Positions 1 to 7,853 of a stretch of 64,000 nt of DNA are shown one piece after another. This DNA is from CAXQUZ01 sp942491145. Lineage in GTDB: Bacteria > Myxococcota_A > UBA796 > UBA2385. Numbering within the stretch: position 1 is the first letter of the stretch; every line of letters starts with the position of its first letter. The notes below the pieces were generated by a model. The model saw only the letters and a list, made by a program, of their open reading frames with translations, had not been told where the DNA came from and did not search any database. The translations under genes and the position numbers were made by a program. The DNA lies in assembly GCA_942491145.1 (NCBI GenBank), contig CALOBC010000017.1:248001-312000 (forward strand), written 5' to 3'.

Positions 1-544
1 TGCGGGCGTTGATCTGCTCTTCGAGCGCTTGAAGTCGGGCCTGGAACGCGGCCAAGGGGCCGTCGTCGGCGGTCACCTTCGGGTCCTCGAACCACTTGAG
101 GTACGGCAGCGTGTTGGTGCGGTAGTCCCCCAGCGGCCGGTAGAACACCGAGCCGAGCAACCACAGGGTCTGGAGCTGCTCAAGGGCGAGGTTCATCGGC
201 GGCAGCTGGGCGGTCCAGGCGGCCTCGCTGGGTGCGGTGCCATCGGGGCCCGGTCCCCATGTCGCGCCCGAGATGGCCGGTGCGTAGCTCATCATGGACG
301 ACTGAGGGAAGTTGACGGCGGCATGCTGCACGCTGGCGGTGAAGATGACCATGGTCGCGATGTCCACGAGGTCGGCCAGCGCCTTGACGTCGGGCACTCC
401 CTTCACCGCGCCCGCGCCCCGGAGCTCGGCCAACCAAGCGGCCAGCTCGGTGTCGCCGGCCAAGTCCCCGTCCGATGTGTAGTAGAGCGCGAGGTAGGTG
501 CCGAGGCTGGCGCCGTCCGGTCGGGGACCGAGCGGGTTCAGCAC
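1..544 (-). pseudogene. Lipoxygenase-like C-terminal fragment, 5'-truncated and running off the left edge
   Basis: The minus-strand frame reads like the C-terminal part of a lipoxygenase: a segment with LYYTSDGDLAGDTELAAW, then a helix ending SVQHAAVNF, which matches the lipoxygenase iron-ligand helix (His in QHAAVNF), then PPMNLALEQLQ and PLGDYRTNTLPY, both typical of the family. Similarity starts abruptly near position 497; the preceding 58 bp are instead a repeat also present at 28254-28311, and a TAG lies in frame further upstream. The N-terminal barrel and the first two iron-binding His residues are therefore absent, so this is probably a remnant. Only a weak GTG at 544 could start the open frame. 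The 3' end is outside the window. Family call fairly sure; the pseudogene call is inference. Confidence 0.6.
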
Positions 545-555
545 ATCGGATGCGC
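498..555. repeat. 58-bp dispersed repeat, copy A
   Basis: This 58-bp block matches 28254-28311 at 52 of 58 positions. It contains the inverted repeat CGGTC-CCC-GACCG on the minus strand, so it can form a small hairpin. Here it directly abuts the point where lipoxygenase similarity begins; the second copy begins at the stop codon of the Asp-Ala-stalk lipoprotein. It may be a REP-like element or a recombination scar. No further copy was noticed in the window. Confidence 0.6.
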
Positions 556-811
556 AGAACGATGCGCACGAGTCGTCCTGCGGACACTGGACATGGGCGG
601 TTGAACTTCCGCAAGCCTACAACGCCGCTCACCTCATAAAAGCCCGGTTGTGTGTGCGGAAGCCAAGCAGGGGGCAGTCCCAGCGGCTCAAGCGCAACTC
701 AAGAAATCGCGCAGGTTGTTGTGTTGTGCACGAGCCTGTGGCTGTTCCCCGGCGCGTGTGGTGAGGAGACCGTGCACAATGCCCATGTGGGTGGGGCTCA
801 TGCGAGGGGCC

Positions 812-1708
812 TCAGCGGGGACACAGCTCGGCGAGGGCGTCGTGGTACTCCCGCACCAACTCGTCGACAATGGCCTCGATTGGCAGAATCTCAGTGATCT
901 CGCCGACACCGTGGCCGGCGCTCCAGATGTCTTTCCATCGCTTGGCGCCCTCGGGGGTGCGGTCTGGGGTCCAGTCGGTGGGCAAGCTGCTGCGCAGGAA
1001 GTTGGCGTGCACCCCGCTGACCTTGTCTGTGTAGACGATCTCTTCGGGGCCCGCGTCGACCACCATCTTCTTGTAGGCGGCTTGGGCACCACACTCGGTG
1101 GACGTGATGAACCGTGTGCCCATGTAGACCAGCTCGGCGCCGAGGGCGAAGCTGGCCAAGATCTGGCGTCCGGTGGTGATGGCACCCGCGGCGATGACCG
1201 GCACGCTGAGGTTGTCGCGCAAGTAGGGGTACAGCGCGAAGGGGGTGATGCGCCCCGCGTGGCCACCCGCGCCCGCCGCCACACCGATGATGGCGTCCAC
1301 GCCGGCGGACTCGGCCTTCTTGGCATGCTTGAGGTTGATGACGTCGTGAAACACCGTCGACCCCACCGCTTTGGCCCGCTTCACCAGGGGCGATGGGTTG
1401 CCATAGCTTGTGATCCAGACCGGCACCTCAAACTCTTCGCACAGGGCCACGTCTTGGGCGAGGCGCTCGGGATCGGTGAGGCCGATGGTCATGTTGATGG
1501 CGAAGGGGCGCTCGGTGCGGGCCCGCAGCCACTCCAGATCTGTCCGCAGTGCCGCGGGGGTGCGGGCATTCAGCGAGGGCATCGACCCCAAGATGCCGGC
1601 CTCGGCGCAGGCCAGCAGCATCTCTTTGTTGGAGATGAGGAACATGGGCGCGGCGACGATGGGGTACTTGAGACCCAAGCGGCGGGACAGGGGAGTGGAC
1701 AGGGCCAT
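812..1708 (-). CDS. Nitronate monooxygenase / FabK-like flavoprotein
   Basis: A 298-residue TIM-barrel flavoenzyme of the nitronate monooxygenase (2-nitropropane dioxygenase) family, which also includes FabK enoyl-ACP reductases. Visible family signatures are APMFLIS near residue 20, the GAGGHAG loop at about 146-152, VPVIAAGAITTG at 169-180 and GAELVYMGTRF at 190-200, which together form the FMN phosphate site. The ATG at 1708 was chosen because AAGGAG lies 6 nt upstream; a longer in-frame extension to 1759 looks non-coding and would overlap the upstream gene. It lies 23 bp after the thioesterase-like gene and is likely cotranscribed with it, suggesting acyl or small-molecule detoxification. 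The substrate cannot be told from sequence. Confidence 0.88.
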   Translation of the reverse strand: MALSTPLSRRLGLKYPIVAAPMFLISNKEMLLACAEAGILGSMPSLNARTPAALRTDLEWLRARTERPFAINMTIGLTDPERLAQDVALCEEFEVPVWITSYGNPSPLVKRAKAVGSTVFHDVINLKHAKKAESAGVDAIIGVAAGAGGHAGRITPFALYPYLRDNLSVPVIAAGAITTGRQILASFALGAELVYMGTRFITSTECGAQAAYKKMVVDAGPEEIVYTDKVSGVHANFLRSSLPTDWTPDRTPEGAKRWKDIWSAGHGVGEITEILPIEAIVDELVREYHDALAELCPR

Positions 1709-1731
1709 GGTGTCTCCTTCGGGGCAGGGGC

Positions 1732-2169
1732 TCAGCTTCGGGGAGCGCGCACGGCCCATGTGTAGGTGTTGACGCCCGTCTCGACACCATCGACGGACAT
1801 GACGACCGACACGGTGAAGTCGACCTTGCCGGTGGCATCGAAGCGGCCGCGAATCTCGGTGGGGTCGCCGTCGATCTTGGCTGTGGCCGTCACATCGCCG
1901 GCCCGGGCCTTGCTGTGGCGCACGGTGGCTTCTTTGAGGGCGACAAACACACCGGGCATCAGGTCCGCGAAGATGGACAGCACCGCGCCGCCGGATGCCG
2001 ACTCGCCCAGCGTGTAGACTGCGCCGGCATGGGCCGTGCCGAGGTGGTTGTGAACTTCGGGGCGGGAGGGCAGGGTGGCCGTGGCCGCACCGGGGGTGAT
2101 GCGGTCAATGGTGACCCCGATGGTGCCGATGAAGGGGACCATGGCGGTGAGCATCTGTTCGAGCTTCAT
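1732..2169 (-). CDS. Hotdog-fold thioesterase (DUF4442/PaaI-like)
   Basis: A 145-residue single-domain hotdog protein. The HNHLGTAHAGAVYTLGE segment at residues 40-56 corresponds to the HN-x-G-x-x-H-G-G-type signature of PaaI/DUF4442 thioesterases, with the central helix following. Length fits the family. CGGAG lies upstream of the ATG at 2169. It is the first gene of a two-gene minus-strand unit with the nitronate monooxygenase-like gene; a role in hydrolysing an acyl-CoA or other thioester is likely, substrate unknown. Confidence 0.8.
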   Translation of the reverse strand: MKLEQMLTAMVPFIGTIGVTIDRITPGAATATLPSRPEVHNHLGTAHAGAVYTLGESASGGAVLSIFADLMPGVFVALKEATVRHSKARAGDVTATAKIDGDPTEIRGRFDATGKVDFTVSVVMSVDGVETGVNTYTWAVRAPRS

Positions 2170-2275
2170 CGGAACTCCGAGCGTCGGGAAGGGATGAGGT
2201 GAGGGCCACCTCGTGGCGCCCTGCTAACCGCTGGTGCGCCCCTCGCGCCGAGCCCGGGTTGGGGTAGAGACGACC

Positions 2276-3370
2276 ATGCGCTTGGATCCGCCACTGCCGC
2301 TGGATGTTGTGGTCGAGACCTCCCTCGGCTGCAACCTGCGCTGTCCGATGTGTGACCAACACCAGACGGGGCTGACGGCCCAGCGGCGCACGATTGCCCC
2401 GGCGCTGTTGGACCAGGTCAGTCGAGAGGTCCTGCCGACGGCGGCCCGCATGGCGCTCTCTGTTTCAGGGGAACCGCTGATGAGCGGACAGGTCGGCACC
2501 CTGGTGACGGCGGCCCAGCGCGCCGGGGTGCGGCTGGTCATCGCGTCGAATGGCACGGTCCTGCCTGCTCGGGACGAAGCCCTGGACCGGCTGGTGGGCC
2601 AGTGCGCACGCCTCGCCATCAGCCTCGACAGCCTCCATGCCCCCACCTACGCCGAGATCCGCGGGGCCGACCGGCTCGATGTTGTGTTGGCCAACCTGCG
2701 CCGCCTCGCACGCTCCCGTCGTCGACTGCCCCGCCGCGCCCGTCCCCGCTTGGGCCTCACGGTGGTGTGGATGCGCCAGAACCTCGATGAGCTGCCGGGC
2801 CTGATTCACCTCGCGGCGTCGCTGGACCTCGACTTTGTGAGCGTGGCCCACTTGACGGTCTTTGGGACGGCGCAGGACGGGGACTCCCTGCGCCATGTGC
2901 CAGAGCTCGCGGATCTGCGTCGCCGTGAAGCCATCGAGAATGCTGATAAAAAAGGTGTCTTCGTCGACATGCCGCCCCCGTATGGCACCGTCGAGACGAG
3001 CCCCCGCCCCCCGGTGGCCATCGCGTGGTCGTCTGGTCATCCCCTGCGCCGGCTGCGCCACCACGTCGGGGTGTGGCGGTGGCGCCGGGCATCGGGGGGG
3101 GCCGGCGGATGCCCCTACTTGGAGTCCGCCGCCTACGTGTCCATCGACGGCAAGGTCGCGCCTTGTTGCATGCCCGGTCGGCCCATTCTGGGGGATCTGC
3201 ACGAGCGGTCCTTCGCCCAGATCTGGTCGGGACAACGTGCTCGGGACCTCCGCCAGCGCTTGCGGGACGGCCGGCCGACCGGCGCCTGTGCCCACTGCTC
3301 GGTGCATCGCAAGGGCGCGTATGTGCCCGGAGACGAGCGGACGGTGCGGCCCAGCCACGGTGTTCCATGA
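2276..3370 (+). CDS. Radical SAM protein with SPASM-type C-terminal domain
   Basis: A 364-residue protein. The radical SAM motif CNLRCPMC is at residues 19-26, coordinating the 4Fe-4S cluster used to cleave S-adenosylmethionine. The C-terminal third has Cys residues in the pattern of a SPASM domain (CPYLESAAYVSIDGKVAPCC, then CAHC), which binds auxiliary clusters. Start at 2276 is preferred to the in-frame codon at 2234 because the core strand begins right after it; no strong RBS is visible. It is divergent from the thioesterase gene. SPASM proteins modify peptides, sugars or cofactors; no peptide gene is adjacent, so the substrate is open. Confidence 0.85.
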   Translation: MRLDPPLPLDVVVETSLGCNLRCPMCDQHQTGLTAQRRTIAPALLDQVSREVLPTAARMALSVSGEPLMSGQVGTLVTAAQRAGVRLVIASNGTVLPARDEALDRLVGQCARLAISLDSLHAPTYAEIRGADRLDVVLANLRRLARSRRRLPRRARPRLGLTVVWMRQNLDELPGLIHLAASLDLDFVSVAHLTVFGTAQDGDSLRHVPELADLRRREAIENADKKGVFVDMPPPYGTVETSPRPPVAIAWSSGHPLRRLRHHVGVWRWRRASGGAGGCPYLESAAYVSIDGKVAPCCMPGRPILGDLHERSFAQIWSGQRARDLRQRLRDGRPTGACAHCSVHRKGAYVPGDERTVRPSHGVP

Positions 3371-3587
3371 TGAACTGCTGTGCCAAAAAAGGGGCCCAAG
3401 ACGGGGTCGACTGGCGGTACCCTGTGGGCATCGGCCGCCGGCAAGGCCTTGAAGCATGAGCAATCCCCAGTGCGGCATGAGCGCCCCGCACCTTTCCATT
3501 CCCTGTGCCGAACCTATTCACAGTGGCGACCGCTGCAGTCCCTCGGGGCTCGGTCTGGCGGTCCTTCCCGGTCACCGGTGGTCCCCC

Positions 3588-4673
3588 ATGTCTCGTCTCT
3601 GGACTCTCTTCGTTGTGTTGTTCTTCTGGATGGCGCCGCCTGGCACCGCCCAGGCGGGCGAGGCGTCCATTCGGTCCACCGAAGCGCGGGACCTCGACGG
3701 GCTGTTTGCGCCGGCGGTGGATGCCCCCGATGGCTGGAACACCGAACATGGCGTGTACGCGCGGATTCACACCCATCCCGATGATGCGCGCTTGGCCCTG
3801 CGCTTGGCCCGTCATGCCGAGACGGCCGTGCCTCGCTTGGCCGAAGCCCTGGGCGTCGCGCCGGGCTCCACCATCGACATCTTTGTGGCGCCCACCCAAG
3901 AGCGCTTCATGAAGATGCAGCCCGGCCAGCCCCCCCAGTGGGCCGATGGCACCGCGTGGCCCACCCGCGGGCTGATCTACCTGCGCAGTCCCCGGCTGCG
4001 AAATGGCACCGATGAGCCGCTGGAGCAAGTGCTCGATCATGAGCTGGTCCACATCATCCTCGGCCGCACCTTCGCGCCTCGCCCCGTGCCCCACTGGCTC
4101 CAAGAAGGCGCCGCCCAGCTGCTCGCCCGCCAGTTTACGCCGGAGCTGACCGAGCGCCTCGCCGCGGGTCAGCTTGGCGACAGCTTGTTCAGCCTCGACA
4201 GCCTCACCCGGTCCTTCCCCAGCGACCCGGTCCGTGCGCGGCTTGCGTATGCCCAGAGTGCCGATCTGGTCGCCTATCTCCAGAACACCTATGGCGAAGA
4301 CACCCTCCCCACGCTGACTTTGGCGCTGGCCCAGGGTGCGGATGTGGACGAAGCGCTGATGGCCGCCACCGGCAAGGACGGGCTGTCCCTTGATGGCGAG
4401 TGGCGCGCCCGGATCTCCAAGTCGCCGATGTGGCTGGGCCCGCTGGTGGCCGACACGACGCTGCTCGGGGGAGCGGGCCTGATGCTGGTCTTCGGTGCCT
4501 TCGGGGTGCGTCGCCGTCGCCAGCGGGTGTTGGCGCGGTGGGAGCACGAGGAACGGGTGCAGAACGCTGTCTACGACGCCCTCGCGGGAGAGTGGCCCGG
4601 CCGCAGCCCGCTGCCCCGGCCGACCCAGCCCCCGCGCTTCTCCCATCCCGAGCCGGACCTGCTGCCCACCTGA
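3588..4673 (+). CDS. Secreted/membrane-anchored gluzincin metallopeptidase (peptidase MA-like)
   Basis: A 361-residue protein with an N-terminal signal peptide (MSRLWTLFVVLFFWM, cleavage near AQA-GE). The zinc motif HELVH is at residues 151-155 and a downstream WLQEGAAQ helix at about 170-177 supplies the third ligand Glu, the layout of the peptidase MA family of gluzincins. Near the C-terminus a hydrophobic segment (LLGGAGLMLVFGAF) followed by RRRR suggests one membrane anchor with a short cytoplasmic tail. The ATG at 3588 fits the signal peptide; the frame stays open upstream to 3456 without coding character. Substrate unknown. Confidence 0.78.
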   Translation: MSRLWTLFVVLFFWMAPPGTAQAGEASIRSTEARDLDGLFAPAVDAPDGWNTEHGVYARIHTHPDDARLALRLARHAETAVPRLAEALGVAPGSTIDIFVAPTQERFMKMQPGQPPQWADGTAWPTRGLIYLRSPRLRNGTDEPLEQVLDHELVHIILGRTFAPRPVPHWLQEGAAQLLARQFTPELTERLAAGQLGDSLFSLDSLTRSFPSDPVRARLAYAQSADLVAYLQNTYGEDTLPTLTLALAQGADVDEALMAATGKDGLSLDGEWRARISKSPMWLGPLVADTTLLGGAGLMLVFGAFGVRRRRQRVLARWEHEERVQNAVYDALAGEWPGRSPLPRPTQPPRFSHPEPDLLPT

Positions 4674-4719
4674 GCCGGGCGCCGTGCTACCGTCGCGGCA
4701 ATGTAGCGGCGGGAGCACT

Positions 4720-5496
4720 GTGCACATCACCTTTTTGGGCTCTGGCGGGGCGTTCACCGACTACCGGGTGAATTACCACAACAACGCGCTGGTGTGGACC
4801 GAAGAAGGCCCGGTGATGCTCGACTGCGGCACCACCGCGTGCCAGAGCTTGCGGGAGCTGGGCATCGCGCCCCACGCCATCCGGGCGGTGCTGTTCACCC
4901 ACCTTCACGCCGACCACGCCAGTCCGGAACAGCTTGCGTGGCAGCGGTACTACGGCGGCGAGACAGGCCCGGGCTTCTTGCGCACCCAAGCCCATGCGCC
5001 GGCCGATCTGCTCGATCCCTTGCGTGTTGCGCTGCACCCCTTCATGGACGCTTTCGCGGACGACACGGGTGCCCTGCGCCACGGCGGGGTGGACCATGTC
5101 CTCGACTTTCGGCGGGGCCACGTCCACACCATCGGCGGCGTGCAGTTTCGGTGGTTTCGGGTGCCCCATGTCACGGGCGGACCGGTCGACAAGGCCGCCT
5201 ATGGCATCGAGATTGACGACGGCCAGACCAAGGTGATCTGGAGCGGTGACACGCGCTTTTCGCCGGGTTGGGTTCGGGCGGCGGCCGAAGACCCTCGGGT
5301 GGCCCGCATCTTCCACGAGTGCTTGTTCCATCCGCCCTTCCGGGGCACGGTCCACACTCACTTTGACGAGCTGATGGCCCTTCCCGCTGACATGCGGTCT
5401 CGCATCACGCTGATGCACCACACGGCGGTGCCCGACGACGCCGACATCGGCAGCTTCGCGGGGGCGGCGGCCCGGCATGAGGACTTTCGGTTCTGA
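4720..5496 (+). CDS. Metallo-beta-lactamase-fold hydrolase
   Basis: A 258-residue MBL-fold protein with HLHADH at residues 61-66, a later PH (HVTGG region), the SGDTRF Asp ligand and a final LMHHTAV, i.e. a full dinuclear zinc site of the RNase Z/phosphodiesterase-like branch. The start is a GTG at 4720 with GGGAG just upstream; the frame extends upstream but through the 3' end of the peptidase gene. It begins 46 bp after the peptidase gene, so the two may be cotranscribed. It faces the LysR gene, with only 9 bp between the stops. Exact substrate unknown. Confidence 0.85.
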   Translation: MHITFLGSGGAFTDYRVNYHNNALVWTEEGPVMLDCGTTACQSLRELGIAPHAIRAVLFTHLHADHASPEQLAWQRYYGGETGPGFLRTQAHAPADLLDPLRVALHPFMDAFADDTGALRHGGVDHVLDFRRGHVHTIGGVQFRWFRVPHVTGGPVDKAAYGIEIDDGQTKVIWSGDTRFSPGWVRAAAEDPRVARIFHECLFHPPFRGTVHTHFDELMALPADMRSRITLMHHTAVPDDADIGSFAGAAARHEDFRF

Positions 5497-5505
5497 GCCG
5501 AGTGG

Positions 5506-6414
5506 TCACCGCCCGATGGCACCGGGACCCTCCGGGTTGAACCAGTGCACGATGTGGTCGACAAAGGCCCGCACCTTCGGCGGCATCAGCTTGCGCTCGA
5601 CATAGACGACGGACAGGGTCGACGCGGCCCCCACAATGTCGGGCAGCAGCACCTCCAGAGCGCCGGTGCTCAGGGCATTCTTGATCTTGAGATCGGGGAG
5701 CAGCGCGATGCCATGGCCGGCCAGCGCCGCACATTGGAGCACGTCGATGTCGTTGGTGCACAGGCGGCCACGCACGGGGACGGGGTCACCGGAGAGGGTG
5801 GGCCATGTGCGGGGCACGGTCAGCCCGTTGTCCATGCCCAGGATGACCTGGTGGTCGGACAGGTCAGCGGTTGTCTGGGGCCGGCCATGGCGCGCGAGGT
5901 AGGCCGGGCTGGCGACGGCCACCAACCGCACGTGCAGCAGCGTGCGGGAGTAGAGGCGGGGGTCGGTGGTGACCCCGGCACGCAAGGCCACATCGAGGCC
6001 TTCGCCGATGAGGTCGACGTGGCGGGCGGTGGTGTCGAGCTCGAGCTGCACCTCGGGGTGTTCCTTGAGGAAGCTGAAGATGAACTCGCTCAGGGGCAGG
6101 TCCGGTGAGCTCGGCGGCATGCTGACCCGCAGCAGCCCCCGGGGCACGCCGTCGAGACGTCGAATCGCGGCTTCAGCCTCCTGGGCCGCGGCGACGAGGG
6201 GACGGGCGCGGTCGTAGAGAGCTTGGCCCGCCGGGGTGACGACCAACGACCGGCTCTGGCGATGCAGAAGCCGCACGCCCAGGCGCTCTTCGAGACGACT
6301 GAGGCGCCGGCTGAGGGTCTCTCGGGGCGTGCCCAGGCCCCGGGCTGCGGCGGAGATGCTGCCCGCTTCGACCACGGCGACGAAGACTTCGTAGCCCTCG
6401 GCGGCTTCTTGCAT
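5506..6414 (-). CDS. LysR-family transcriptional regulator
   Basis: A 302-residue regulator with an N-terminal winged helix-turn-helix (FVAVVEAGSISAAARGLGTPRETLSRRLSRLEERLGVRLLHR, about residues 11-52) and a periplasmic-binding-protein-like effector domain (SPAYLARHG, GHGIALLPD) typical of LysR proteins. It is divergent from the DoxX-like gene at 6545 across a 130-bp spacer, the classic arrangement for a LysR regulator and its target. Effector unknown. Confidence 0.93.
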   Translation of the reverse strand: MQEAAEGYEVFVAVVEAGSISAAARGLGTPRETLSRRLSRLEERLGVRLLHRQSRSLVVTPAGQALYDRARPLVAAAQEAEAAIRRLDGVPRGLLRVSMPPSSPDLPLSEFIFSFLKEHPEVQLELDTTARHVDLIGEGLDVALRAGVTTDPRLYSRTLLHVRLVAVASPAYLARHGRPQTTADLSDHQVILGMDNGLTVPRTWPTLSGDPVPVRGRLCTNDIDVLQCAALAGHGIALLPDLKIKNALSTGALEVLLPDIVGAASTLSVVYVERKLMPPKVRAFVDHIVHWFNPEGPGAIGR

Positions 6415-6544
6415 GGTGGTCTTCCTGGCGCCCCGGGCTCATCTGTGACGAAGATGCACGGATGGTGGTTAAATGGGACTGTTTGCGATGGATACCGCTC
6501 ACCATAGGATGAGGGTGTACCCACTGCAAGCCACTGGAGCAATC

Positions 6545-6925
6545 ATGAACAAGAAGACCCTCGCCTACTGGATTCCCACCGCCCTGTTCTGCCTCGCGAT
6601 GACCGGCTCGGGCGCCTTCAACCTGATGGCGCCGCCGGAGCTTGTCGAAGCGATGGACCACCTCAACTTCCCCGCGTGGTTCCCCCGGTGGTTGGGCGCC
6701 TGGAAGCTCGCGGGTGTGGCCGTGCTGTTGGCGCCCGGACTGCCCCGCCTCAAGGAGTGGGCCACCGCTGGCTTCACCATCTCGCTGACGAGCGCCGCCG
6801 CTGCTCACCTCGGCGCAGGGGATGGCATCGGTGAGGCCGTGCCCCCCCTCGTCATCTTGGCCCTGGGGCTCGCGAGCTGGGCCTTCCGTCCGAGCAGCCG
6901 TCGCCTCGCATCCGCCGGCGAGTAG
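6545..6925 (+). CDS. DoxX-like integral membrane protein
   Basis: A 126-residue protein with four predicted hydrophobic helices (WIPTALFCLAMTGSGAFNLM; LGAWKLAGVAVLLAPGL; FTISLTSAAAAHLGAG; AVPPLVILALGLASWAF), as in the DoxX-like family. The GAWKLAGVAVLL segment after helix 1 is characteristic. Start chosen at 6545, preceded by TGGAG; an upstream in-frame codon at 6473 lies in the regulator spacer. Probably controlled by the divergent LysR gene. Function of such proteins is poorly defined (redox-linked or quinone-related roles have been proposed). Confidence 0.75.
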   Translation: MNKKTLAYWIPTALFCLAMTGSGAFNLMAPPELVEAMDHLNFPAWFPRWLGAWKLAGVAVLLAPGLPRLKEWATAGFTISLTSAAAAHLGAGDGIGEAVPPLVILALGLASWAFRPSSRRLASAGE

Positions 6926-6944
6926 CTCCGCTGCACTGGGCCGG

Positions 6945-7853
6945 TCACTGGGCGGTCGCGGCCCCTTCCCACAGCGCCAGGCCACCGTCACCATCGGTCA
7001 TCGCAATCCACAGCGGGACATCGGCTTGGGCCTTGTCGGGGGCGTACCAGCGGTAGGTAAACACGCCCGGTTCATAGACATCCTGGGCGCTCTGGCCCTC
7101 CCAACCCCCGGCCGTGGTGTAGCCGAATGCATCGATCTCGCGGCTGGACGGGCTCTCCCACGTGCACTCCACGTTGATCGAGCCGCCCGCGTTGGTCTGC
7201 CAGTCCCCCTTGAGGGGGCTGCAGTCGGTCACGGTCGGGTTCTGATGGCGGGTGTCGTCGTCCCGGGTGGACACGCTCAAGGTGCGCAGCGTGAGGGCCA
7301 CTCCGGCGAAGGGCAGACCTTCCAAGAGGGCCAAGGGGTCGGCGAGGGCCGCTTGGTCCTCGGTGGTGCTGGAACCGTCGAGAATGCCCTCGACCACGTC
7401 ACAGATGCCAGGCTCGCACGCGAGCGTGACGACCTGAATCAAGGGCAGAGGCTCGTCGCTGGCGATCTCTTCCAAGAAGGGCGTGATGACGGCGTCTTGC
7501 TCGATCCAGTCGATGCCTTGGCCCTCGACCGCGACCAGTCCCGGCCACACGGTGTCGTCGGCGGCGCCGTCTTGTGTCTCCAGCCAAGCCTGCTCGGCGC
7601 ACCCGTCCTGACCCCGGGTGCACATCCACGAGATGGCGGACCAGCGCGCGTCCTTGGGCTCCACAATGAGCGAGCGCGCCGCGATGGACTCGCCCGGCCG
7701 CACCTCCGGCGGCGCGTCGATGGTGAGCACGGTCAAGCGGTCCACCAGCGTCTCGGGGGAGGGGCCGCTGGCGCAAGCGGAGACGAGCGGAACGGCAAGC
7801 CAGAGCGCCCGGCGGAGGGGCACGGGGCCGGCGGTGCGTGAGACGGTCTTCAT
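6945..7853 (-). CDS. Lipoprotein coupled to the TonB-receptor gene
   Basis: A 302-residue predicted lipoprotein: basic N-terminus (MKTVSRTAG..LRR), hydrophobic stretch and lipobox-like VSACAS, then a Pro/Glu-rich mature chain with several Cys (MCTRGQDGC, ACEPGIC, DCSP, VECTW). The C-terminal region (EPGVFTYRWYAPD, LWIAMTDGDGG) looks like an Ig-like beta domain. Its ATG shares bases with the TGA of the upstream receptor gene (TGATG), so the two are translationally coupled and the lipoprotein probably acts with that receptor as a surface accessory. No family recognised. Confidence 0.75.
   Translation of the reverse strand: MKTVSRTAGPVPLRRALWLAVPLVSACASGPSPETLVDRLTVLTIDAPPEVRPGESIAARSLIVEPKDARWSAISWMCTRGQDGCAEQAWLETQDGAADDTVWPGLVAVEGQGIDWIEQDAVITPFLEEIASDEPLPLIQVVTLACEPGICDVVEGILDGSSTTEDQAALADPLALLEGLPFAGVALTLRTLSVSTRDDDTRHQNPTVTDCSPLKGDWQTNAGGSINVECTWESPSSREIDAFGYTTAGGWEGQSAQDVYEPGVFTYRWYAPDKAQADVPLWIAMTDGDGGLALWEGAATAQ

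Noticed and set aside
29..604. 191-codon plus-strand frame opposite the lipoxygenase fragment
   Set aside because: No coding character; it is the antisense of the lipoxygenase-like frame.
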